From positions 1,178,001 through 1,242,000 of the forward strand of contig JAALGY010000039.1 of assembly GCA_032358165.1 (NCBI GenBank): a DNA stretch of 64,000 nucleotides. The letters run 5' to 3'. This DNA is from Diplosphaera chodatii. Lineage: Eukaryota; Chlorophyta; Trebouxiophyceae; Prasiolales; Stichococcaceae. The notes beneath the pieces were generated by a model. The model worked only from the letters and a program-made list of their open reading frames with translations, did not search any database and was not told where the DNA came from. Position 1 is the first letter of the stretch; every line of letters begins with the position of its first letter. Below, one piece after another: positions 47,201-58,100 of the stretch. Position numbers and translations under genes: made by a program.

Positions 47201-50200
47201 CATGTTCCCATCGCACTGCAGGTCGGGGTGCTGCCTGGCCACCGCTTGCAGCCCACGTGCCAGAGCCATGGCATGTCCTGGTATGCTGGCCGGCGCAATG
47301 ACAGTGCTGCACTGCTACTCCTGTAGGCGAGGAGCACATGATGGCCAAGCTGATGGGCGTGGTGGAGCGGCTGCAGCAGGAGCTGTTCCGCGCCGACGCC
47401 TCCCGCCTGGCCGCCGAGCGGTGCGTGCTCGCCGTTCAGAATGCCGTTCAGCTGGTCAATTCCATCTGGTGAACAGTGCGGTTGCCAAGCCTCCAGCTGA
47501 AATGCTCGCTCGGGTCATGTATAATATGTGAACAACCTGGTCACCTGCACACTCGGCTGCAGCGGTGATGGTGCTACCCAAGCTGCACTGCGCACTTGCT
47601 GGCTGCAGTGATGGATCAGCGGGCTGTGTGCAACAGATGCCGAGCATTAGCCTGCACGAGCCCCACATGTGCTTGCAGTGCATGAGGATCCCCTGCTGAA
47701 AGTCCTTTGCATGGAAGCAGGAAGGGCAGGGCAGCTGGGGCAGAGGCGGAGCCAGTCGCTAAAGTTACCGTGTACAGATGAGCACGTACTGCTGAATGGG
47801 TTATCTTTCCCTTTATTGCCTTTCAACAGGAAGGGCAGGGCGGCGCGGGCGGAGGCGGAGCACCTGGTGGGCGGGCTGCGGGAGGCGATTGCGGACCGGC
47901 GGTTCCTGGGCACCGAGGCGGGCCGCCTGCAGGCGGAGCTGGACGCCGCGCTGCTGCGGCGGTCCGACAAGCAGGCCGCCGTGCAGTGAGCGCCTCCTCC
48001 CCACTCCCAGGCAGCTGGCTCTGTCGCAGGCCTGTTGCCTCAGGGCGTGGGCGGTGCGGAGATGGGACTTCTCGGAACACAGCACATGGCGTGCAACAAC
48101 TTGCATCGTCGTGGCAGCAGGCTGGTGGTCAGGCCGCCATGACACCGCCATGCAGCACCATCTGGCGCAGGGCACAGCTTGTGCTTTGGCTGCAGCCTCA
48201 GCAGGGCTGCGTTCAAGTTTGGCACTCCCTGTGCTGGGTGGACTTTGAGTGCTGAGATGCAGGACTTGACAGATCCACAATAGAGTTACTAGTGAGGAGG
48301 TAGCAACCATCTTTTCATCTACTGCAGGAAAGCGTCCGATGCGGTGACGGCAGCCGAGGCGGACCTGGCGGCACGGGAGCGGCAGCTGGCTGACAAGCGG
48401 CGGCGGGTGCACGCGCTGCGGGTGGCGGCGCGCGCCGCCGCGTCGTCGCCGCCGGCCCCCCGCGACAGGTGCCCGGTGCTCTGCTCCCCTGCTCATGTTG
48501 GTAGACGATGCCCACCCGTCTCACCAGGGTGCATGACCTGCACGCAGCAGACCCCGGCAAACTGACTTGGGAGCCCGACACTGCCGGGGCGCCTTTGACT
48601 GTGGCCATCAGGAGGCAGCTGTACGGCAGCGCAAACCTCATTCGTCCGCAATCCCAGCGCTGTGCGCCGCAGCTCATCTGCGCCCAGCAATCTCATTACA
48701 ATTTGCGGGACAGCAACACGCAGCCGCTGAAGCGGTGCCGTCTGTGCCCAGTGGCTCCACCGTTCAAACGGCTTGCGATACTGCCCGCGACTTAGCATGT
48801 CTTGAGGCAAGTTTGCTCTTGTGCAGCTCGGGGGCGTGGGACGATGCGGATTCAGATGGGGAGCGCTCTGGGAAGCGGGACGGCGGGAAGGTGGCGGCGG
48901 TGCCGCTCAGCCAGGTGCTTGCGGCGTCGCGGGTGGCTGCCATTCGCGGCGCCACCGCCACCGTGGGAGGTGCGGCCTCAGCCGCCCACTGCTGCGATTG
49001 CAGCACGCGATGCCAGGGTCCAACAGTTCCTAGCTGTGTGTTTCCATTCACCACACCTTACATTTGCACGTCTGCACCTCCGGTGACCTTTGACCGAAGC
49101 TGCGAAGCCTTCGGTCTGATGCTCTGTGGCAGCTGTGAGTGGTGCTGTTCCTCAACAGGGTGTGCCTTGGTACATGCATGATGCAGCCATATTGCAGGCG
49201 CCTGGCTGATGCGTGCATGTACCGGTTGCAGACGCTGGCGTCACTGCGGCGACCACGGGGCGCAGCAGCGCAGGGACAGCATCGTCTGCTGGCTCGGTGA
49301 GGCGGGAGAGTCAGCATCACATGCCAGCAGCAGCTGCAGAACTGCTGCGTGGACCAGCTGTGGCGCCTCCACCTGCCACAGCTGCATGATGTACCCCGTT
49401 GGGTTGACCTGACCGGCACTGTGACCTGACAGCCCCAGCATGTTGAACTCACCTGGCCTGGCAAACCAACCAGCCTGTGTGTTCAGAGGGTGCACACCTT
49501 GTGCAGAGCATGCAGCAGTCGCCAACGGGGCGTGCTCCATCGAGTCAGGCGAGCGCAGCAGCGCAGCGCACCTCGACCGGCGGCCTGGTCGGCATCAGCG
49601 GCGGCGGCGGCGACGCGTCGCTCGGCGCCGCGGCGGGGCGCGCCGGCAGAGGTGCGCTGCCTTGAGCACTAACTAACCATATATTCAGAGGAGCGGGATA
49701 CACTCAATGCCCCCAGTGGCTACCACCTGCTGCTGGCGGCGTACTCGGTGTGTCAACATGGTTGTTGCCTGCGCTGGCTGTACTGATTTAGCTTACCCGG
49801 GTTTGGCCTCCACATCTGGCAAGAGCTGGGTAGACCCCACGTTTCCTGTACTCGACATCCACCGTCATTGCTTTCCAGGGGCCGCGGCATGGATGATGGG
49901 CTTCATGGGCAAGGGCAAGGCTGATGTAGGCAACGGAAGGGGCTCTGCCGGCGGCAAGCCCGCACCCAAACCCAGCGGCTCAGGCGGCTTCTTGACGCAG
50001 CGCAGCGGCAGCAGCGGTAGCCCCCGCAGCCAGACAGGTGCTGCTGAGCTTTGTGGTGTACAGCAGTGCAGGTTGTGCGCATTGCAGTGCAGATCGTGCG
50101 CGTGCAGTGCACATCTGCCCGTGCTGCACTCGGTGTCGGGCAGGCTTGGCAGGTGCCTGTCTGTGTCTACGTAGGATGAAGGTTGCAGTCCTGAAGCGCT

Positions 50201-50370
50201 CTTGCTGCCTGCCTGATGACATCTGTGTTGCTCTGCTCTGATGCGAAATGATTGCTTGCGCCTGCTCTGTGCAGCTGGTGGCTTCAGCGAGAATGGAAGC
50301 GTCGCAGGGTCGACGGGAGATGGCGGGATCAGCGCAGCATTGAGTGCCATAGGAGGCCGCAGCCGCTGAG
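44243..50370 (+). CDS. Large low-complexity coiled-coil protein, unknown function
   Basis: Plus-strand exons recognised: 44243-45220, about 45423-45577, 45747-45851, 46018-47103, 47328-47420, 47830-47986, 48328-48469, 48826-48969, a poorly resolved region 49000-49300, about 49516-49650, about 49880-50035 and about 50275-50370 (TGA). The N-terminal third is Ala/Pro/Ser-rich with R-G-R-x-R-S-M repeats (YRGRVRSMPPK and YRGRQRSMAPS), which look like phosphorylation or binding sites. The 46018 exon is also Ser/Gly/Ala-rich, with helical pieces AFFQSAQQQLARTI and AMRDAQQRLAAMRQA. Exons at 47328, 47830 and 48328 form a coiled coil (MMAKLMGVVERLQQELF, EAEHLVGGLREAIADRR, AEADLAARERQLADKRRR). The C-terminus is Gly/Ser-rich with WMMGFMGKGKADVG. 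No enzyme motif was found. Possibly a scaffold or cytoskeletal protein. ATG at 44243 is the first in frame, but an earlier exon is possible. Confidence 0.55.
45277..45350 (+). repeat. 38-bp tandem repeat in first intron
   Basis: The 36 bp at 45277-45312 (GCGAAATCTGCTGGGAGCTT, then GGCACGGACCGTTGGT) recur at 45315-45350 with two differences. The offset is 38 bp, not a multiple of three. It lies between exons 1 and 2 of the coiled-coil gene. Confidence 0.8.
47717..47861 (+). repeat. Copy of an exon start within the preceding intron
   Basis: The acceptor and start of the exon at 47830 (CAGGAAGGGCAGGGC plus about 20 similar bases) have a close copy 109 bp upstream beginning at 47718. The upstream copy keeps an AG acceptor, but its reading frame soon reaches a stop (TAA of GTCGCTAAAG in one frame), so it looks non-functional. 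Confidence 0.6.
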
Positions 50371-50873
50371 GCCCAGGCGTCAGCTAGCGGTCACCTCGAG
50401 GTCGTGGCTGAGTAGCGAACGCATTGCCAGGTTTGAGCACCAATGCAACAGAGTCAAGTCCCAAGTAGCAGCAGTGGTGTGTCTGGGTGCGTGCCATCTT
50501 CGAATATGGGGCGGGTTCGGACTTTTAGTGGTTTCAGCATTTCAGGTTGACAGAATATCCAATACGGTATGTTGCCACGCCCTCAGCACGATGTACATGC
50601 ATAGATGCATTTGATGAAGTAGGGCATGCACGAGTACGGTATGCACAGCATTGTGCAGCTAAGCAATGCTAGCTCCCCTACGTACCTCCTCACGCTGCGA
50701 TGCTGTGCACCATTTCGTGGTCGGAAATACCTCGAGTCAAGTTTGGCCTTCCGTCTCATCCCACCAAAATTCCCGCCAACTTTATATGTGGGCTGTCAGC
50801 CGTCTTTGCTTACCTCATCAGCAGAGTGAGCCGATACGTCCCATGATCCCGTGATGCTGTGCTGACAATTCGT
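50371..50873. other. 3' flank of the coiled-coil gene
   Basis: No exon or motif recognised. It presumably contains the 3' UTR. Confidence 0.4.
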
Positions 50874-51146
50874 ATGAAGCAGAGGCAAACAAGGCTAATC
50901 CGCCTGTTGCGCATGGATGCTGATAATGTTGATCCTGATGAGCTTGCTAAAAGGATGGAGCAGGCCAGGCAGATCGTCTCGAGAGACCTGTTCAATTTCC
51001 AGGAGGCTGCCAAAACATACTCAGTCGTGTCAGTGCTGTTTGCCACGCAGCCACGCCTTTGCTTCAGTCATCTCCTGATCAGTAATGCAAGCCAGGAGTT
51101 CAATGCCAGGATTGCCACGCTGCAGGCGCTGTCCACCATTACGTAA
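50874..51146 (+). CDS. Small hypothetical ORF, helical
   Basis: ATG at 50874 opens a 90-codon frame ending in TAA at 51144-51146. The first half is highly charged and helical (MKQRQTRLIRLLRMDADNVD, PDELAKRMEQARQIVSRDLF). The second half is more hydrophobic. Base composition is less GC-rich than in the neighbouring genes, and an AT-rich patch follows (51230-51310). No domain was recognised. It may be a small gene, a remnant of a mobile element, or one exon of a larger gene. Confidence 0.35.
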   Translation: MKQRQTRLIRLLRMDADNVDPDELAKRMEQARQIVSRDLFNFQEAAKTYSVVSVLFATQPRLCFSHLLISNASQEFNARIATLQALSTIT

Positions 51147-52140
51147 TGGTATACCGTACATCCATGCGGTCCGTGTGTGCAACAGTCGGCTACACAGTGC
51201 AGCTTCTCAACTATGAAATTTGTGAGTTGATCATTCATTGAATTTAAATTTATATACGGTTTGCCAACCTATCAATCAACTGCATGATTGAATGCATTTA
51301 ATCTACCATACAGATAAATGAGCTCTTCTGCGTGCCACAGCTTTCTGTGCGGGCCCCTCCCTGGGGTGGTTGACTGCAGTTGATGCCTGCTGGAAGAGGC
51401 CAAACGAAGGCAGTTGCTGAGCACTCGCAGCGACTACGTACGACAGGCAGCTCGGCGACCCACCCCCATTCGCAGCACCAGCATCGCAGGAGATGACAAT
51501 GTAGAACTGGGACCCGGCCGGCAAGTCCTGGGTCCGAGTGGAATGTGCGCCCGGCCACCCCATTCAGCATGTAATGTGCCGCCGAGCCACATATCTATCC
51601 CCTGATGATGAGCCACAGGGGCATTGAGCTTGTTTGGGCCTGTACATTGCTGTTGATGGTTTTGTGAGTTTGAGGCACACTGCTATGGGTACACTGCTTT
51701 GACGTGTTTCGCTGCTGACAAATATACTAAGGCTAAACTGTGCCGTAAGTTTCGCAACACCAAGAGGAACAGATGATGGACGGCGTCCATTGTCCATGCA
51801 ACACTGCCTATTGAGAAGTTCTGTCTAAACAGCTGTCTAGAGGTTGTCTACTTCCACGGCAACTGCAGACTAAGAGCTACCAGCAGACCCAGCCTTCACT
51901 TCGAATGATCTGCCTACCCTGCCTACTTCAGACACGCATCAAGTTCAAAGGTTCCGAGGCGATCCCTCAACTCCTACAGCCGAATTTCCATTTTCAGGGC
52001 CGAATCTGGGGTTCTTAGGGCTGAGCACATACTGGCAATGCCCCGGCACAGCAGCTCATCCAGAGCGCCTGCTTCACCAGCACGCTTTTTCGTCCAACCC
52101 TGCTGCCCTTGGTTTTCCTTTCCTCGTAAGATATCACCCT
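51147..52140. other. AT-rich spacer, no gene seen
   Basis: It includes a distinctly AT-rich stretch at 51230-51310 (TGAATTTAAATTTATATAC). No coding exon recognised. Confidence 0.4.
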
Positions 52141-55100
52141 TCACTCCTGGACGGTGGACAGGTCGCTGAAGTGGGAGCCGCCGTGCTGGCTGGCAGACGA
52201 CAGGTGGCGGCTCTCGTACTGGTCCAGGTGGTCCACGCTGCCGACGCGCAGCATGCGCAGGAAGCCGTCAAAGTCGATCTCGTCCGCATCTGCATGTGCC
52301 AATGGTGCACGGTCAAAACCCTTTTCTGAATACGTTGAACGCCCCCTGGCACAGCAGAAACTGCAGACCTGCACCCGCTCGCAAAGGCAGGGTTGCTGTG
52401 AGGTCAGCGGCATGGTTGCAAAGATCACATAGCCAAGAGTGGGATGCGGTCTGGTGGCCTGCAACAACCGGAGGCACAGAGTGGCGCTTCCTGACCTGAT
52501 TGCCAGACAGCTGTGTGCACACCCTGTCAGTGGTGTAACTGGACAACTACATCCGTCAGCAAGAGAGGGATGCAGCGTTCCTCAAATCACTGATGACAGG
52601 GTGTGCCAAGGGTGTAAGGACATCGGAGCTCGAGAGTGAGAACCGGTGGGCCTGCCAGCTGACCTCACCAACAGCCCTAGCAACACACTGCATCACCCGC
52701 TGCCAAAGTGTACCTCTGCTGAAGCAGTGCCCCAATGTACAGACCTGCAGACCCTGTCTTCAACAGCTTTTGATCCAAGGTGTGCTGGTGCAGTGTTGTG
52801 CCTAGACAGATTTGCCTGGTAGGCCTGAAAGGAAGGAAGGATGACCAAACCCTCTCACCCACGGCGCCCGCCTCCAGCAGCGCGTCCTCCACCGCGTACT
52901 CCACCTCGTTGCCGGGCAGCCGCGTGCGCAGCAGGTCGATGAGGTGGCTGGAGCGCACGGTGCCCGCGGTGCTGACCCCCACGCCCCCCTTGCGCTCGAT
53001 CTCGTCAAACGCGCGCTTGGCCGCCTGCAGCCACTGCTCCCTGCGCAGCACAGCCGGTGGACGCGTCAAAGATCATGTTGCTGTCGAGACGCATGACCCG
53101 CCTGCAGACAGAGTGCACTGCGTCCACCTTGGCAGCTGGCATCTTTCCTGGATGCAGAACTGACATGCAGGAGTGACACGCAGCCTGGGGCTGCTGCACG
53201 TCTGTCAAAACAGGCTGCCTTCGTGCACACCCACAGCATACATGCTACTCTCGTGTCAGTCTGCACTTGCCTTTGTGACCTTGCAGGAGTAGATCACAGT
53301 GTTATGGAGCAGCCGACTGGCGCACCTGAAGTCGACCTGGAAGGCGGTCCAGTCAATCTGGCTGGCCAGGAAGCCCGACTTGTTGACAAAGCCATCGTCC
53401 TGCTGCATCTGCTCCAGCAGCCGCTTCACCTCCGTCGGCTCCAGCGCGTACCCCAGCTGCTGCAGCCCCTCCCCGAGCTGCTCCACGGCCACGCCCTCCT
53501 GTGGCCAGCCGAAAGGGGGGTTTCTCAGGAGCTTGGTATTAGGCGCATGACGCCTCGGCGCAATTGCACAGCTGTGTTGCTTCCTTGGCGGTGCAGTCAA
53601 GGTATGCATACTGGGGTCTATGCCACTGAGACGACCAACATGTCTGCTCTGTGACGACGGCAACATAATGTTTACTGGTCGCCCACTGCGGTGCCCGAAA
53701 GCACAGACCTTGTCACGCTGGACACAGCACAGCACAACATGCATGCAGCTGCGACGGGGATACGCCACCCCAGAGCTGCAACCTCTGACAGTCCTCACCT
53801 CGTGGCGGGAGAACTGCAGGCGGCGCATCAGGTCGCGGACCTCCTGGGGGAAGCTGCTGCCAGCAAAGGCGGCGTCCAGCTCCCGCTTGTGGAAGCTGCC
53901 GTCGCCGCTGCTGGCATTGGACTGCAGGACGAAAAGGAGCCGCTCGTGCCTGATTGGACCATTCCCACAGTACTCTACCCACCTTGCTGTCCAGCGAAAG
54001 GCTATGCACTGCACCAAATTGGACACCTGACCGAGGGAGCATGCAGTGCTGGCTGGGGATGGGCGTGGGCAGCAATGACGGCTGTGCTGGACGGAGGTAC
54101 AGCCCCCGGCATCAGTCTGCCGTTTTGCATGCAGCACACTGCGCTTTGGCTCGCACCCGCTGAGACGCATCGTCATCCTTCACGGCATGCGCTTCTGCCT
54201 CTTCAGTGAACCGCACATGCCGGTCGCCACTTGCCCTGCAGCGGAAACTCGGTGGTACCTCAGAGCCACAGGCATATGAGCATGACGCCCCCAGGTTGAA
54301 TGCGTTGTGTGCCGGACTGTGGTGTCAGAAGTACATGGTGTAGGCAAGAGGAACAATGAACAGCAGCAAGCGACCTGCAGTGCGGACCTGCCGCTGGTGT
54401 CGCCATGGTCTGGCGGCGAGCCGACACTGGCTCGGCCGCCTGCAGGACGGCCGCTGCCCGAGCCATCGCCGCCGCCGCTGCTGTTGCCTGGGCGGTCACT
54501 GCCGCCCTGCTGCTGCTTCGCATGCTGATCCTCCTGCTGTTGTGCCTCCAGACCTGCCAACACAGCATGACAGCCTGGTTGCGCGCATGTGGTGACAGGC
54601 TAGGCACAGACGAGTGGCTGCAGCTGCCCATGATCAACAAGTCAAAATGTTGACCAAAGAAATTTGGCGCATGTGCACGCCAGGCGGCTGCCCACCGTCG
54701 ATGTCCATGAGGTCGGGCGCGGAGGAGTGGCTGCGGCCGCCGCGGCTGGCGTCGCCGCTGTCGCTGCGGGTGGTGCCAGCACCGCTTCCTGCTGCCGTTG
54801 GCGCGTCCAGTTCCGCGGAGCTGCGGCGCCCGGCCTGCTCCCGCTCCAAAAAGGCCTGCCCACCAAAGGTTGATCAAAAATCATAATTGATGATACATTG
54901 TAATAGGCCGTCAATCAGTTGATTAAGTCAATAATGACTGTGGCTCCTGTTTCCTGACTTCTTTCAAGCTAGACAGCTGGACGACGCACGGCTGGCATGC
55001 TGATTGCCATGTCCTTTAGCAGAGTACAGTGCCACTGCAGCTTGCCGGGAGACCCCAGGTGCACAGCATGCACGATGTCAGGCAAGTGTGTTGGCACTGA

Positions 55101-58100
55101 GGCACGATATAGTGACGACCAATTGCATGGCGTGGGCGCCTACTGTGTTGCAGCGACAGCGCCTCAAACTCCAGCACGAGCATAGTGCCTCAGCTACTAA
55201 AGTTTGCAAGTCCACGGTTGGGGCTGGGGCCTACCTTGTACAGGCCGGCGTTGCCACGGCGCCCGACGCCCTCAAGCTCGGGCTCAGCGGCGCCAGTGGC
55301 CTGGGGCAGCGTCACTGCAGGGTGGCTGTCCGACTGCGTCCGCCGCGGCGCCCGCTCCTCAAGCGCCGTCGGCTGCACACGCTGCTGCGCCGGCCTCTTC
55401 CTGTCGCGCGGCTGCTCTGGGAAGCTCTCCAGGTCCACCTGCAGCCCCGAACAAGTACATGAAAACCCTGGCAACGTACGGCGCATGCTGCAGCTGCAGA
55501 CAGGTGGTCACGTCTGGTCCCCAAGCAGACAGACATGGTGGGCTTGAGCATCAGCGACAAACAACATTAAACCCTGCAAACAGCTTTTTGCACAGGCCTA
55601 GATACCCTTCGAGCGTCCGAACAAAGCAGGTGCCCAGGCCACCAGAGGCTGTTTGCCATGCCATGCTCCTGACATCCAGTAGCAGCAGAGGGGATCACAG
55701 ACAGCACGCACGTCCATGGTGCCGGAGCCGTCGGCGCGCCCGCCTGAGCTGCTGCGGCTGCGCCGGGAGCCGAGGCTGCCCAGCAGCTCCCCGGGCTCCG
55801 AGGCCCCCCGCAGGGCGGCGACGCCCCGCCCGGGGGACGACGCCAGTGATGCCAGATTTGGGCTGCTGCGGGACGCCAGTGCGCTGGCGGAAGCGGTGTC
55901 CAGCGCCAGGCGGGCCGCCTGCACATTGCAGAGATGAACCGATACGGCGTGCTCATAAGATACTTGCAAGTTGGGGTACGCCATGTGACAAGATGTTGTA
56001 CAGCTGCAAGCAGGATCCAATGTGCGCGTGGCTGCATAGCAGGGTCGGTTGCACCAGACTGTCAACAGGATATATGGTTGCCTCAGTGGCTGTGCATGTG
56101 CACTGCTGCAGTGCACGCAACACAACATGCAATAAGCCACATCAAAAGGGGTTTGGAAGGCCCAGCCTCGGGCAAGGCTTCCGACCCACCTTGCGCTGTT
56201 CTCGCCGCTCGGTGTCGTTACGGGGCGCCACATGCACGTAGTCGCCCCAGCTGCATTCACCTGTGTGTGCGCGCAGTACCATGTCAACGGTGGGACACTG
56301 TGAGAGACGCGCTACCAGCTACTCAGTCAGCTGCAAGGTGTGCATCCGTCTAGCTGGCACACTTGCCAGCCAGCAACACCTGCGCTTGCAGCTCGTCTCT
56401 CACTATATACACAGGCATACTGCACTCTGCACAGCGAAGACCCACAGCCACAGGCATGTAGTGGCTGTGAATGTAACCCACGCTAGAGAGCAGCACCGCA
56501 CTAACACAGTGCATGGGACTCTGCAGACCGTCACACAGGCGCACCATCCGCAGACAAGCGCCCGGCAGCAGCCGCCGCGCGCATGAGCCGAAAACGTGAC
56601 GCCCCGGCCAGGGGCCCCAGCGCGGGGCCCCGGAAGTAAGAGCGGCCCCCGTGCACGCTGGACGTCCGCTTCTGCCCCGACACCTGCGACCAAGTCAGTT
56701 GTTGGCTACTGTCATAGGTTGCAGTTGAGATACACGCATCATCTGCCCGATTAACCGATGATCAGTGACGTGCCACTGGAAGCAGCACTGCCTTCAGCAG
56801 CCTGCTGTGAGTCATGGTCGATGCTTGGCCATTTGGGTGGCAAATGCAAGCCATACAGTGCCTCCTGTATCCCCTCAACAGGTAGTCGCAACACCTGCTG
56901 TGCAGGGTAGGCATTTGCGGTGTGGCGGCCAAGGCTGGTCGTTGCCCCAGGGTACCCCTCGATGGGCTTATAGAACTCCATCCCCGCATGGGCGCTGCCA
57001 CCTGCTGTACTGCCCAGCTGCGCCTGCGCCTCCTGTAGGGAATGCAAGGAATTTTCCACCATGAATGGTCCATCACAAGGCAGTGGTGCTGCACATGATC
57101 ATTCCGCCTTCTCCTGCCGGTTGTGCTACCCAACTGCCGACTAACAGGGAATATACAGGTACGAGGCTGCCAATGGAGGGGCAGTAGCGGATGGTACGGC
57201 CTTGCAGAGACCGACCATACTGCATGAATGTAAGCGTGCACGGGCAATGGATGGCTCGCCTCAAACATCTGGCGGTGGCGGACGGCCCTGTCGTTGCGCT
57301 CGGCATCCTGCTGCTCCATGCTGCCGAACCCGCCATTGCCCCCTGAGGTGCCGCCTGTGCCGCCCCCGCTGCTGCTGCCGCCGCCCCGATCGTCGTCCTT
57401 GCTGCTGTGCGCCCGCATGTCCTCTCTTGACACGGGCGCTGCTTGCACTGGCAGCTGGTCCAGGCCTGCAAAGCACCACCACTGTGAAGCTATGCTTCCG
57501 CTAGAAAATGCGCGGTTGTAGATCAGTCAACTGGCAAGGTGGACATTCGAGCTGTTCACCTGCGCCGTCGCCTGGGGCGGACTTTGGCCGTGGCAGCAGG
57601 AGCTGGCCTGCATGCGGGCCGTGCGCGCTGCCGTTCTGCGAGCCGTTGGCCCCCTGGGCCGACATGCGGGTGAGCGCCTCCCTGCAGCACACACACAGTC
57701 GATTTAGGGTCGAGACTTACATTCCGCAGGCCTCCAAGCAACCACTCGACTGATGTGCCCTGATGCTCTGCTGTTGCTGGAAGCATATTAGATTGGTCAG
57801 ATGTGTCACACGGAAGGTAGTAAGTCGTCCATGTGCTGCAAGCTTGCCTGAAGTGGCGCATGCCATGACCAGAGCCAGCTGAGGTGGGCCGCGCCTTCTG
57901 CGCTTCCTCGCTGTCCACCAGGCCCTTCACAACAGGGTTGCGGTGTGAGCAGGACAGAACACATCGTGTGTCACACCATGACAATCATACATGAGGCGAA
58001 CATAAACTGGGTGTGCCGTGTGCCATGACAGCAGACTCCAACACCATAATACTCTGCATGGCCAGTATGGCCAGAGTTACCTGCACAGACTCGGGCACCG

